64,000 nt of DNA from an uncultured Methanobrevibacter sp. (lineage in GTDB: Archaea; Methanobacteriota; Methanobacteria; Methanobacteriales; Methanobacteriaceae), in the NCBI RefSeq assembly GCF_946408925.1, contig NZ_CAMJUE010000004.1:1-64000 (forward strand), given 5' to 3'. Position numbers and translations under genes: made by a program. Under the pieces are notes generated by a model, which was not told the origin of the DNA, made no database searches, and saw only the letters and a list, made by a program, of their open reading frames with translations. This document shows positions 55,249 through 64,000 of this stretch, in pieces (positions within the stretch are counted from its first letter, which is position 1; each line of letters starts with the position of its first letter).

Positions 55249-56622
55249 ATGAGTAAAAATCATTGTGATGAGCTATATATTTCCTATTTATTCCCACCAT
55301 TAAATAAAGCATCAGGAATAACAGTTTTTAAAAGGATAGCTGAAAATAATAAGAAAGTTGATGTTTTACAGGGGAAATTTGATTTATCTAGTGACTTCAA
55401 TGATTATGTCGATAATTATATCAATGAAAGATTTTATGTTTCTGTTGATGATTCGTTGGATTGGACAAGTTTCATATTTAAATTCATTGAAAAAGGGTTA
55501 AATGAAATAAAAAAGGATTATGAAAACATTTACTCCAGATCATGGTTAATGGCCAATCATTTTTTAGCATTTGAATATAAGTGTTTGAACAGGAATGTTT
55601 TTTGGACAGCTGAATTTTCAGATCCTTTAATATATGATATACATAATAAAAAACGACAGTTTAAACAGATGGTCATTGATGATGAAAAATTCATTTCAAA
55701 AATCAATAAAGAGATAACCGTTTTCAATAAGAATAACAATTCGAACTTTAAGTTAATTGAAAATAACTCCATGGCATATTTTATTGCCGAATATTTGGTG
55801 TATTTGTTTGCTGACAGGATAATTTTTACAAATGAAAATCAATGCAGGTTCATGCTGAATCAATTCCCCGAAAATATCAGACAATTAGTTTTAAATAAAA
55901 GTGAAATCAGAAGACATCCTACATTATCCGAGGATTTTTACAAAATTAAGAATGTTGACTTGAATCTGGATAATAACAAGGTCAATATTGCTTATTTTGG
56001 AAATGAATTTTATTCAAAAAGGCACTTTGAGGCATTGTTTTATGCAGTAGAAGCATTAAATCATAAATTTAAAGATAAACTTAAAATTTACATATACACT
56101 TCAGATCATGATTTATTAAAGAAGCTGATTCCCTCTGATATATTTTCTGTTAGAGAACCTCTTGATTATCTTGATTTTCTAAATGCAACAACTAAATTTG
56201 ATATTCTGATTGTTAATGACGCAATCACAAAAGACAATTTTGAAATCAATCCGTATTTACCATCAAAACTGTCTGATTATTTAGGTTCCAACACTGATAT
56301 CTGGGCATTATATGAAGATGGAAGTTCACTTTCACAATTTAATTTAAAATATAAATCTGAAATAAACGATTATGACAGCTGCTTATATGAACTGGTTAAA
56401 ATCATTGAAGACAGGGGGTTTTGCGATGATGATTTTTCCATTGATGAAAATTACATAAACTCCCGCTTAACAAATCTTAATGATTTATATGAACAGACAT
56501 TCAGACAAAAACAAAGGTTGGAAAGTGAAATTGAGAAGTTGACTTTTGAAAATAATGAAATCAAATCATCCAATAGTTGGAAGATAACAAAACCTTTGAG
56601 AAATTTAAAAAATAAAAAATAA
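55249..56622 (+). CDS. GT-B-like glycosyltransferase with S-W-K tail
   Basis: A 457-residue protein beginning ELYISYLFPPLNKASGITVF, the start of GT-B enzymes that act in surface polysaccharide synthesis. It has NVFWTAEFSDPLIYD, an acceptor-side feature, and NIAYFGNEFYSKRHFEAL with PYLPSKLSDYLGSNTDIWAL, which correspond to the GT4 donor domain. The end is a short coiled coil and SSNSWKITKPLRNLKNKK. I expect transfer of a nucleotide-sugar to a glycan. It lies in the glycosyltransferase cluster, 34 bases after the preceding gene and nine bases before the next. Confidence 0.75.
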   Translation: MSKNHCDELYISYLFPPLNKASGITVFKRIAENNKKVDVLQGKFDLSSDFNDYVDNYINERFYVSVDDSLDWTSFIFKFIEKGLNEIKKDYENIYSRSWLMANHFLAFEYKCLNRNVFWTAEFSDPLIYDIHNKKRQFKQMVIDDEKFISKINKEITVFNKNNNSNFKLIENNSMAYFIAEYLVYLFADRIIFTNENQCRFMLNQFPENIRQLVLNKSEIRRHPTLSEDFYKIKNVDLNLDNNKVNIAYFGNEFYSKRHFEALFYAVEALNHKFKDKLKIYIYTSDHDLLKKLIPSDIFSVREPLDYLDFLNATTKFDILIVNDAITKDNFEINPYLPSKLSDYLGSNTDIWALYEDGSSLSQFNLKYKSEINDYDSCLYELVKIIEDRGFCDDDFSIDENYINSRLTNLNDLYEQTFRQKQRLESEIEKLTFENNEIKSSNSWKITKPLRNLKNKK

Positions 56623-56631
56623 TGTGGTTTA

Positions 56632-57738
56632 ATGTGCGAAATATCTGTAATAATTCCGGTTTACAATGTTGAAAAGTATTTGAAGGAATGTCTTGACAGT
56701 GTAGTTAATCAAAGCTTTACAGATTTGGAAATAATATGCGTTAATGATGGATCAGCGGATAAATCCTCAGATATCCTGGAAGAATATTCAAAAAAAGATA
56801 GTAGGATAAAAATTATTACTCAAAAAAATCAGGGACTTGGAGCTTCAAGAAACAACGGTTTAAATTTAGCAAAAGGAAAATATGTTTACTTTATTGATTC
56901 GGATGATTATATAAATCCGGATACTTTGGAAAAATTGCACGAAAGCATTGAATCCAACCGGTCAGATGTGGTATTATTTAAATTTGAAACATTTGATGAT
57001 GCAAGAAATGTTCACAACAGAGGCAGTGAATTCAGAATTGATAAGATTTTTGGAGATAGGGATTATTCGGATTTCACATTTACATATAATGAAGTTAAAA
57101 AGCATGTTTTGAATACCGCTTTTTCAGCATGTTTAAAATTGTATAGTAAGGATTTTCTTGATTCATATGATGATTTCAGGTTTCCGGAAAATATTTCATA
57201 TGAGGACGTTGTGTTTCATGTAAAGGTAATGACAAGAGCATCAAGGATTTCATTTGTCAATGAATCAATGTATCATTACCGTTCAAATCCAGATTCAATA
57301 TCCAATTTGAAATCTAATGGTTTTGACATATTTGAAGTTATTGATATGGTTGAAGACTTTTTAAGGCAGGATGATTATTATGATATTTTAGAAAATGAAT
57401 TTGCATTATTTAAAATATCACAGATTTTAACTTACTTAAAATCAACCAAATCTGAAGAATTTTTCCAAAAAGCAAAAAATGAATTTGAAAGCTTTAAGAT
57501 TAATGACATGAATTTTATCAAACCAAAATTTGAAGAGTATAATATGGTTTTGGAATCTGATTCTTATTTGGATTATATTTCAAATTATTACTTAATTCAA
57601 ATTTCAAAACTTGAAAAAGAAAATGAAAAGCTAAGAATAGAAAATAAAGAATTAAAACAGATTAATCACGGGATGCGTCATTCTAGAAGTTGGAAGTTAA
57701 CAAAACCTCTACGTTTTCTGAAAAATTATAGGAAGTAA
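56632..57738 (+). CDS. GT2 glycosyltransferase with S-W-K tail
   Basis: A 368-residue family 2 enzyme: MCEISVIIPVYNVEKYLKEC, ICVNDGSADKS, GLGASRNNGL and VYFIDSDDYINP (DxD), then FPENISYEDVVFHVKVM. The C-terminal coiled coil (KLEKENEKLRIENKELKQ) ends HSRSWKLTKPLRFLKNYRK. It is highly similar to the gene at 54039. Last gene of the glycosyltransferase run before the ABC transporter. Confidence 0.88.
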   Translation: MCEISVIIPVYNVEKYLKECLDSVVNQSFTDLEIICVNDGSADKSSDILEEYSKKDSRIKIITQKNQGLGASRNNGLNLAKGKYVYFIDSDDYINPDTLEKLHESIESNRSDVVLFKFETFDDARNVHNRGSEFRIDKIFGDRDYSDFTFTYNEVKKHVLNTAFSACLKLYSKDFLDSYDDFRFPENISYEDVVFHVKVMTRASRISFVNESMYHYRSNPDSISNLKSNGFDIFEVIDMVEDFLRQDDYYDILENEFALFKISQILTYLKSTKSEEFFQKAKNEFESFKINDMNFIKPKFEEYNMVLESDSYLDYISNYYLIQISKLEKENEKLRIENKELKQINHGMRHSRSWKLTKPLRFLKNYRK

Positions 57739-57845
57739 TAATTCATTTTGAACAGTTAATAATTACATTAATATATCTTATTTTATAAAATATAATTTAG
57801 TAGAAATATTCTACTATATAGTTATAACTATTTTGGTGTTTTAAA

Positions 57846-58685
57846 ATGAATAAAAAGATAGGTATTATATTTGCTTTAGTATTAGTAGCTTTCTTAGTTA
57901 TGGGTACTGCAAGCGCTGGTTTATTTGACTTTTTAGGAGGAAATAATGCATCCAATAATGCTACAGCTAACGATGAAAATACATTCATTGTTGGATTTGA
58001 TGCAGAATTCCCGCCTTACGGATATAAGGACAACAGTGGAAACTATGTTGGTTTCGACTTAGACTTAGCAAAAGAAGTTTGTGAAAGAAACAATTGGACT
58101 TTTAAAGCACAACCAATCGATTGGGATGCAAAAGATGCGGAACTTGATTCAGGTTCTATTGACTGTATTTGGAATGGATTCACCATTAATGGTAGGGAAA
58201 ACGACTATACCTGGTCTGAACCTTATATTGACAACAAACAAGTTATTGTTGTAAAATCTGATTCTGGAATTAATTCTCTTGATGATTTAGCAGGAAAAAC
58301 TGTAGAAACACAAAAAGACTCCTCAGCATTATCTGCACTTAAAGGAGACAACAAAACATTATCAGATAAATTCGCAACATTGACTGAAGTTGCTGATTAT
58401 AATACAGCATTCATGGATTTAGAATCAGGAGCATGTGATGCAGTAGCTGTTGATATCGGTGTAGGACAACACCAAATATCTTCCAAATCTAATTCAGATG
58501 CCTACAAAATTTTAACTGATCCTATTTCATCAGAACAGTATGGTATTGGATTCAAAAAAGGAAACGATGCTTTAAAAGACAAAGTACAAGCAACATTAGA
58601 TGAAATGTTTGCAGACGGAACTGTAGTAAAGATTGCTCAAAACTACAGTGATTCCGGTGTACCTGGTTCTTTAATCACAAAATAA
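57846..58685 (+). CDS. Amino-acid ABC transporter substrate-binding protein
   Basis: A 279-residue periplasmic-binding-type (SBP_bac_3) protein. It has an N-terminal signal segment (residues 1-25, ending TASAG) and an N-rich linker, then FIVGFDAEFPPYGYKDNSGN and VGFDLDLAKEVCERN, WNGFTINGRENDYTWSEPYI, and QYGIGFKKGNDALKDKVQ. It has no lipobox cysteine, so anchoring must be by an uncleaved signal or by the permease. The ligand should be a polar amino acid. It heads an operon with permease and ATPase. A TATA-like TATAAAATATAAT (57783-57795) lies upstream. Confidence 0.9.
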   Translation: MNKKIGIIFALVLVAFLVMGTASAGLFDFLGGNNASNNATANDENTFIVGFDAEFPPYGYKDNSGNYVGFDLDLAKEVCERNNWTFKAQPIDWDAKDAELDSGSIDCIWNGFTINGRENDYTWSEPYIDNKQVIVVKSDSGINSLDDLAGKTVETQKDSSALSALKGDNKTLSDKFATLTEVADYNTAFMDLESGACDAVAVDIGVGQHQISSKSNSDAYKILTDPISSEQYGIGFKKGNDALKDKVQATLDEMFADGTVVKIAQNYSDSGVPGSLITK

Positions 58686-58717
58686 ACTAAATTAGTTTTG
58701 AGGGGAGAATTAGTTAT

Positions 58718-59368
58718 ATGATATTAAGTAATGTAATTGCACAATTACTTGGAGGTATGGTTACCTCAATTGAAATATTTATATTAACTTTATTATTCTC
58801 TCTTCCTCTGGGTTTAGTTATAGCCGGAGGAAGAATGAGTAAATTTGCACCATTGCGATGGTTAATGAAGGTATATATTTCAATCATGAGAGGAACACCA
58901 TTAATGTTACAATTAATAGTAGTATTTTTCGCACCATACTATGTTTTTGGTGTGAGTTTATCGGCTGATTATCGTTTTATTGCTGTTATTATAGCATTTA
59001 CTATAAATTATGCAGCATATTTTGCTGAAATTTATCGTGGAGGAATCGAATCCATTAACAGTGGACAATATGAAGCTGCACAAGTACTTGGATACTCAAA
59101 AATTGAAACATTTTTCATAATCATAATGCCACAGGTATTTAAAGTAATTCTTCCTTCAGTAACTAATGAAGTAATTACACTTGTAAAGGACACTTCACTA
59201 TCATTTGTAATTGCAATTCCGGAAATGTTTACTGTAGCAAAACAGATTGCAGCTGCAGATGCATCAATTGCTGCATTGCTTGTAGCAGGTGTTTTCTATT
59301 ATATATTTAATATTATAGTTGCATTTGTAATGGAATACTTGGAAAATAGGATGAACTATTATGAATAG
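58718..59368 (+). CDS. Amino-acid ABC transporter permease
   Basis: A 216-residue permease with about five hydrophobic helices and the family loop YAAYFAEIYRGGIESINSGQ followed by YEAAQVLGYSKIETF, the EAA motif that contacts the ATPase (A/G-x3-E-A-x-x-L-G). RGTPLMLQLIVVFFAPYY near residue 50 is typical of the HisMQ type. It forms a homodimer with the ATPase and receives the substrate from the binding protein. A GAGGGGAGAA ribosome binding site precedes it. Confidence 0.92.
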   Translation: MILSNVIAQLLGGMVTSIEIFILTLLFSLPLGLVIAGGRMSKFAPLRWLMKVYISIMRGTPLMLQLIVVFFAPYYVFGVSLSADYRFIAVIIAFTINYAAYFAEIYRGGIESINSGQYEAAQVLGYSKIETFFIIIMPQVFKVILPSVTNEVITLVKDTSLSFVIAIPEMFTVAKQIAAADASIAALLVAGVFYYIFNIIVAFVMEYLENRMNYYE

Positions 59369-59377
59369 AGGGATATT

Positions 59378-60061
59378 ATGAGTTTGCTTGAAGTTAAAAA
59401 TCTTAAGAAAAGTTTTGATGATAATGTAGTTTTAAAGGATATTTCTCTAAGTGTAGAAAAGGGTGAAGTTTTAGCCATTATAGGTCCTTCAGGTTCAGGT
59501 AAATCAACATTGCTTAGATGCATAACTGATTTGGAAACTGAAGATAGTGGTGAAATTAATTTCGACGGATCTTTCGGATTGGTATTTCAGAATTTCAACT
59601 TGTTTCCTCATCATTCAGTAATGAAAAATATTACAAATGCACCAATACGTGTTCAAAAAAGAGATAAAAAAGAAGTATTTGAACATGCAAGAGACTTGCT
59701 TAAAAAGATGGGTCTTGAAGATAAGGAAGATGCATATCCTTGTGAGTTGTCAGGAGGTCAGCAGCAAAGGGTTTCAATAGCAAGAGCGCTTGCGATGAAT
59801 CCGGATATTCTGTTCTTCGATGAACCTACTTCAGCACTTGATCCTGAACTGACCGGTGAAATTCTTAAGGTAATACGTGATCTTGCTGCTGAAAATATGA
59901 CAATGGTGATTGTAACACACGAAATGGCTTTTGCTCGAAATGTAGCTGATAACATCATTTTTATGGATGGTGGAGTTATTGTTGAGCAGGGCACACCTGA
60001 AGAAGTATTTTCTTCTGAAAATAAGAGGATGAAAGATTTCCTCGGAAAATTTTATGATTAG
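59378..60061 (+). CDS. Amino-acid ABC transporter ATP-binding protein
   Basis: The 227-residue ATPase contains [16 protein letters not shown] (Walker A), [17 protein letters not shown] (Q-loop), [20 protein letters not shown] (signature), [15 protein letters not shown] (Walker B and D-loop) and VTHEMAFAR (H-loop). It belongs to the GlnQ/HisP type and is complete. It ends the three-gene uptake operon, nine bases after the permease. An archaeal cell would use it for polar amino acid import. Confidence 0.95.
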   Translation: MSLLEVKNLKKSFDDNVVLKDISLSVEKGEVLAIIGPSGSGKSTLLRCITDLETEDSGEINFDGSFGLVFQNFNLFPHHSVMKNITNAPIRVQKRDKKEVFEHARDLLKKMGLEDKEDAYPCELSGGQQQRVSIARALAMNPDILFFDEPTSALDPELTGEILKVIRDLAAENMTMVIVTHEMAFARNVADNIIFMDGGVIVEQGTPEEVFSSENKRMKDFLGKFYD

Positions 60062-60147
60062 TCATAAAATTTAAATTCTATTTTTTTTTACTTTCAGATA
60101 GTTTTATATGCTTTAATGATATAAATTATCTCAAAGGAGGAATATTC

Positions 60148-61029
60148 ATTAAGAAATTTTTATATATATGGATAATCTTATTATTTTTTTCATTTACTCT
60201 ATCAATAGTTGGTGCCAGTGAACAAATCTCTATTGATACAAACCAGTCACAGGAAGCTAATGAATTGGAAGTATTGTCCAGTGAAATAAATAACAATGGT
60301 TCTTCAATAACATTATATAATGACTATATTTACAATAATTCTGATGATAAGGTATTTTTAAATAAATCTGTAACAATTGAAGGGAATGACCATAGTATTG
60401 ATGCAAATAACAATACCATATTTGAAGTAACCAATAATAATAACATTATTTTTAAAAATATTACTTTCAATAATGTTAATGAATTTTTTATGAATATAAC
60501 TGGTGTAAATTCAAACATCACCTTTTTAGATTGCAATTTTAATTTTATAAACAATTATACAGATAATTGTGTAAATGTAACTTATAATGTGCCATCTTAT
60601 GGTTTTACCTGTGAAATTTCATCAACAATAAAAAACCTTGCAGAAGCTATTGTAGGTCAATCAACCGATCTTGATGCTGCAAAAAAACTGGCCAAATGGG
60701 TAGGTCGTAATTTTGACCATGAAACTCGAGACGGATTTTACCAAACTCCTGATGAGACATTAAATAGAAGAATCGGAAACTGCTGCTCCCTAACCGACTT
60801 GTTTTTACAAATGTGTGTTGCAGTTGGGGTAGATAAAAACCATAAATTATATTATGTCCATACAGGAACACCTAAATTCGGTAAAAGACATTTCTTCGCA
60901 ATGATAGACAACATACTGGTTGATGTTGGTTCTAAACCTTATAATCCGTGGGGTCACGCATTATTTATAGATGATGTGATTTATGGATTCACAGAATATC
61001 CAATGCTGCCTCTTCCAAGAAATTATTAA
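60148..61029 (+). CDS. Secreted transglutaminase-like protein with beta-helix-type N-terminus
   Basis: The frame upstream of the first usual start codon (TTG, 60265) encodes a clear signal peptide: KKFLYIWIILLFFSFTLSIV then GASEQ. AAAGGAGG ends at 60140, and an ATT at 60148 with seven bases of spacing is the apparent start, so translation probably begins at a non-canonical codon. The mature part starts with a right-handed beta-helix-like N-rich region (NHSIDANNNTIFEVTNNNNI) of the kind found in adhesins. A transglutaminase/pseudomurein peptidase-like fold follows: RIGNCCSLTDLFLQMCVAVG with the nucleophilic cysteine, HFFAMIDNILVDVGS with His and Asp. It may cut or cross-link the cell wall. Confidence 0.6.
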   Translation: MKKFLYIWIILLFFSFTLSIVGASEQISIDTNQSQEANELEVLSSEINNNGSSITLYNDYIYNNSDDKVFLNKSVTIEGNDHSIDANNNTIFEVTNNNNIIFKNITFNNVNEFFMNITGVNSNITFLDCNFNFINNYTDNCVNVTYNVPSYGFTCEISSTIKNLAEAIVGQSTDLDAAKKLAKWVGRNFDHETRDGFYQTPDETLNRRIGNCCSLTDLFLQMCVAVGVDKNHKLYYVHTGTPKFGKRHFFAMIDNILVDVGSKPYNPWGHALFIDDVIYGFTEYPMLPLPRNY

Positions 61030-61100
61030 TGACAAATAAATTTATTTAATATTGTTGTTAAAATATTATTATATAGATGTAAATTTTTAGAGGTGAATTA

Positions 61101-61766
61101 ATGCGGTGTCCTAAATGTGATAGTGAAAATAATGATTCCGCAAAATTTTGTAAAAAATGCGGAACACCATTAAATAAGAAAACGATTAGTCATGATAGCA
61201 TGATTAACTCAATGAATGGAAATTCAAATAACAACACAACCAAATACATTATTATTGCACTAATTATAATAGCTATTGTTTTGGCAGGAACTTTTGTTTA
61301 TATTTATGGATTTGGAGCAAACAAGACTAACGATTCCCAAATACAACAACAAGCTGCAGATAATACTAAGAATGTATCTCAAAGTGATGAACCTACACAG
61401 GCTCAAAACTCACAGCAATCACAAAGCAAACCATCCACATCTTCAATGTCGATTCTAGGAGGAAGCTTTTCAACCGATGGAGGACTTGAAGACTTGACCT
61501 ATGCTTCAATATATGTTGGTCCGGAACATGCCGGTGAAAAGGTAACAATACAAATATTCTATTCACGTGATGGATCCAGTCTAAATAATGGAAACATGGT
61601 TCCAAAAACAGTAAATTCAAAAGGATATATTGAAGTATCCAGTGCGGATGCATACAAATACTTCCCGGATTATGCTAAAATAAATTTATATGACGGTTCC
61701 GGTGCTAAATTACTTGACACTAAAAGTGTTAGTTTAAGTCCGCAAAGCGGTACTCAAACATTTTAG
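61101..61766 (+). CDS. Zinc-ribbon, membrane-anchored surface protein
   Basis: Residues 3-22 are a Cys4 zinc ribbon (CPKCDSENNDSAKFCKKCG). A transmembrane helix lies near residues 48-70, and then a Gln/Ser-rich linker (about 80-115). A C-terminal beta domain (ASIYVGPEHAGEKVTIQIFY) resembles small Ig-like modules. It has the same plan as the 29444 gene. The function is unknown; the ribbon may bind a partner at the membrane's inner face. The 3' end overlaps a terminator hairpin. Confidence 0.7.
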   Translation: MRCPKCDSENNDSAKFCKKCGTPLNKKTISHDSMINSMNGNSNNNTTKYIIIALIIIAIVLAGTFVYIYGFGANKTNDSQIQQQAADNTKNVSQSDEPTQAQNSQQSQSKPSTSSMSILGGSFSTDGGLEDLTYASIYVGPEHAGEKVTIQIFYSRDGSSLNNGNMVPKTVNSKGYIEVSSADAYKYFPDYAKINLYDGSGAKLLDTKSVSLSPQSGTQTF

Positions 61767-61780
61767 TTGAGTACTTTTTT
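61750..61780 (+). terminator. Hairpin plus T-tract
   Basis: The arms GTACTCAA (61750-61757) and TTGAGTAC (61767-61774) pair perfectly around a loop that contains the stop codon of the gene, followed by six T (61775-61780). Confidence 0.6.
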
Positions 61781-61900
61781 CTTTTTTTATTTTTCTTGTT
61801 TTAATTAATTGAGGTACTTGATGTGGTGCCTAACTTTTAAATATAATTTTATTTAATATAATATTATAGATAAACGGATTTACATGAATGGTGATGAATT

Positions 61901-63769
61901 TTGAAACGTTTAGGAATTTTTTATTGCTTTGATGAGGATGGAATTATCGATGAATATATTACTTATTTGTTAAATGATATTTCTCAAAATTTAGATGAAT
62001 TGTGCATTGTTTATACTGGTGATTTAACTGATGAAAGCATTGAAAAATTAAAAATATATGCTAATGACATTATCCAATCAAATAAAAGATATGATGCTGA
62101 AGCTTATGGGGATGTGATGATTAATCATTATGGTTGGGAATCTTTGTCAAAATTCGATGAAATAATTCTTTTCAATGATTCATTTTTCGGTCCATTTTAT
62201 CCTTTTAAAAGCATTTTTGATAAAATGGATGGTGAAAAACTAGATTTCTGGGGAATAACTTCTAATAGTGAATTATTTAAATCAGGCGATGTTTTTAAAG
62301 ATGAATATGAATTAAATTATATTCAAACTTATTTTTTAGCTTTTAGAAAAAATTTAATTATTTCTAATGAGTTTCAAGAGTATTGGAGTGAATTTACAGA
62401 TTTTGAAAATCTCAACGATTTGCATGTGAAACATGAGGCCATGTTCACTAAACACTTTGAAAATTCAGGTTTTAAATGGAAAGTTTATGTTGATTCTTCA
62501 GATTTAGAAGTTTCTAAAAAAGATTTAATGAATTTATATTTATTTGATAGTTATAATCTTATTGTTAACAAACAGTTGCCTGTTTTAAATAAAGAGGCAT
62601 TTAAAATTCCTCGAGATATACATCTTAAATATAATAATGCCTCTGATTTATCTAGAACTATTGATTATTTGAAAGAGAATACTGATTATGATGTTTCATT
62701 AATATATCGTCATTTCCTAAGAATACTTGAACCTAGTCAATTAGTTGATATTTTTAATTTAGTTAGAATTTTTCCTAAAAAGCAATATGGGGATTCATAC
62801 ACTACCGATAAAAAAATTTTATTAATTGCTCATCTGTATTATGATGACATATGGGAATATGCATTTAATTATTTTAAAAATATTCCTAAATATATTGATA
62901 TTCTTATTTCAACTAATTCGGATACAAAGAGGAATTTTTTTGAAGAAAAAATTGCTAATAATTTGGATAATACTTGTAAGGTAATTAAGATTGATCCTAG
63001 AGGTAGGGACATGGCAGCTTTATTTGTTGCTTCAAGGGATTATCTAAAAGAATATGATTATTTCTGTTTTATGCATGATAAAAAATCTTCAGGTTCAGGA
63101 TATATAACTGTTGGAGCTACATTTAGGGACCTTTTATGGGAAAATAATTTAGCCAGTACAGGTTATATTGAAAATATTATTAGGGAATTTGATGAAAATA
63201 GCTCCTTGGGTTTAATTGTTCCACCAAGAGTTTATACTGGCCCTTATTTTTATAACTTTATCAATCAATATTGGGTTGCAAATTTTGACATTGTCTTGGA
63301 TTTATTAAATCAAATGGGTATCGACACTCCAATTGATAAGAGCTATCCTCCTTTATCTATAGGTAACTGTTTTTGGGCCAAGTATGATGCGTTAAAACCT
63401 CTTTTTGATTTGTCTTTAAAATATGAAGATTTTCCAAAAGAACCTATGCCACCAAATGGCACTATTAGTCATGCATTAGAAAGAATTCATGGTTATGTTG
63501 CGGCTAGTAGAGGTTATTGCACTGAATTCGTAATGACAGAAGAATACGCCAGATCAGAAATGTTTAACATAAATTATATGTTACATGAAACATTTTCAAT
63601 CATTAAATCAAATCATAAAAATATTAACTTGCATGAGTTTTATAGATTTAAGAATACATTAAATAAACTTTTGAATGAAAATAATCAGATATTAAAAAAA
63701 TGTAATGATATTCAAAAACAAAAGTCAAATAATCTCATGGGAAGATTAAAAAATAAAATAAAACTATAA
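61901..63769 (+). CDS. RgpF-like rhamnan synthesis protein (glycosyltransferase)
   Basis: The 622-residue protein matches the RgpF family, proteins that build rhamnose-containing wall polymers in streptococci. Features include MKRLGIFYCFDEDGIIDEYI, YDAEAYGDVMINHYGWESL, IILFNDSFFGPFYPFKSIF, IDPRGRDMAALFVASRDYL, FCFMHDKKSSGSGYITVGAT and NCFWAKYDALKPLFDL. The start is a TTG at 61901, preceded by GGTGAT with five-base spacing. The tail is a short coiled coil ending in a basic segment (MGRLKNKIKL), but without the S-W-K motif of its neighbours. It continues the surface-polymer region toward the window end. Confidence 0.88.
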   Translation: MKRLGIFYCFDEDGIIDEYITYLLNDISQNLDELCIVYTGDLTDESIEKLKIYANDIIQSNKRYDAEAYGDVMINHYGWESLSKFDEIILFNDSFFGPFYPFKSIFDKMDGEKLDFWGITSNSELFKSGDVFKDEYELNYIQTYFLAFRKNLIISNEFQEYWSEFTDFENLNDLHVKHEAMFTKHFENSGFKWKVYVDSSDLEVSKKDLMNLYLFDSYNLIVNKQLPVLNKEAFKIPRDIHLKYNNASDLSRTIDYLKENTDYDVSLIYRHFLRILEPSQLVDIFNLVRIFPKKQYGDSYTTDKKILLIAHLYYDDIWEYAFNYFKNIPKYIDILISTNSDTKRNFFEEKIANNLDNTCKVIKIDPRGRDMAALFVASRDYLKEYDYFCFMHDKKSSGSGYITVGATFRDLLWENNLASTGYIENIIREFDENSSLGLIVPPRVYTGPYFYNFINQYWVANFDIVLDLLNQMGIDTPIDKSYPPLSIGNCFWAKYDALKPLFDLSLKYEDFPKEPMPPNGTISHALERIHGYVAASRGYCTEFVMTEEYARSEMFNINYMLHETFSIIKSNHKNINLHEFYRFKNTLNKLLNENNQILKKCNDIQKQKSNNLMGRLKNKIKL

Positions 63770-63809
63770 AATTGTAATTTTAAGTAAATGGTGTAGCTAT
63801 TGATCAACT

Positions 63810-64000
63810 ATGTTAGAGAAAGATTTAAAATTGGAAAATAATGAAAATGAATTAATTGATTATTTATTTGATTCAATCCCTAATCATTATTCTTTAGAAA
63901 ATAATTATTCAGATTCATATTTGAGTAAATACTCTGATCTTATTGAGGGGTATAATAAAAATTATTTCAGTGATCAAATTGTAATAGGTATCTTTTTAAA
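63810..64000 (+). CDS. Partial protein, 3' end beyond the window
   Basis: An ATG at 63810 opens a frame that continues to the window end. It begins MLEKDLKLENNENELIDYLF and continues with a D, N and Y rich segment ending QIVIGIFL. It is probably the next gene of the surface-polymer region. An alternative frame from a TTG at 63800, better spaced from GGTG, is only 13 codons. The family cannot be named from 63 residues. Confidence 0.45.
   Translation, partial: MLEKDLKLENNENELIDYLFDSIPNHYSLENNYSDSYLSKYSDLIEGYNKNYFSDQIVIGIFL

Overview
The window is a piece of a low-GC methanogenic archaeal chromosome. It most likely comes from the Methanobacteriales, with Methanobrevibacter as the best guess. 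The evidence is gene content: archaeal ribosomal protein L40e, geranylgeranylglyceryl phosphate synthase, NurA/HerA/Mre11/Rad50, Tsr3, the methanogenesis marker MtxX, an archaeal methionine synthase with its DUF1890/DUF1894 partners, a possible coenzyme F430 synthase, HypA/HypB and class III (archaeal) pilin signal peptides. TATA-like boxes sit at archaeal spacing and many start sites have GGAGG/GGTG ribosome binding sites. I see no CRISPR array, insertion sequence or provirus.

Layout. 0-4.7 kb holds cofactor and housekeeping genes: a Mop-type molybdopterin-binding protein, a minus-strand operon (M14-like membrane protein, NadM, MoaE, a tiny membrane protein), Tsr3, L40e and the archaeal lipid enzyme GGGPS. 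4.7-23 kb is rich in DNA repair genes: nurA-herA, mre11-rad50, a TIR/CheY-like MTH538-family protein, a Mur-ligase-like enzyme (perhaps CfbE), a VanW-like protein, a nucleotidyltransferase, DUF169, a UvrD-type helicase with a PD-(D/E)XK/Fe-S nuclease, and a large Hrq1/MrfA-like helicase. 23-32.7 kb carries an aldo/keto reductase, hypAB, DUF354, a tRNA-Ala, the methionine synthase operon, CbiF, two pilin-like proteins and small genes. 32.7-41.3 kb has a broken glycosyltransferase gene, TatD, UppS, MtxX, a putative metallopeptidase, hypotheticals and a cation diffusion facilitator. 41.6 kb to the end is mainly a cell-surface polysaccharide region: a polytopic GT-C-like protein, two paralogous CDP-glycerol phosphotransferase/glycosyltransferase fusions, an acyltransferase, a UDP-glucose dehydrogenase, four further glycosyltransferases and a RgpF-like protein. 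A USP, an amino-acid ABC transporter and secreted or anchored proteins are interspersed.

The most striking observation is a 16-base motif, TTTTCAAATG(C/G)TCTCT. It lies 6-7 bases upstream of the TATA-like box of three separate repair transcription units: nurA-herA, the UvrD/nuclease pair, and the Hrq1-like helicase. This looks like a shared operator of an undescribed repair regulon. Between the last two, in a divergent intergenic gap, lies a candidate small RNA with two hairpins and a U-tract. Two genes appear to begin at non-canonical codons (ATA at 44896, ATT at 60148) placed at ideal distance from strong Shine-Dalgarno sequences. Several glycosyltransferases share a C-terminal coiled coil ending in an S-W-K-(I/L)-T tail, and a remnant of that tail survives downstream of the broken glycosyltransferase.

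All functional calls rest on motif recognition by eye. No database search was possible.
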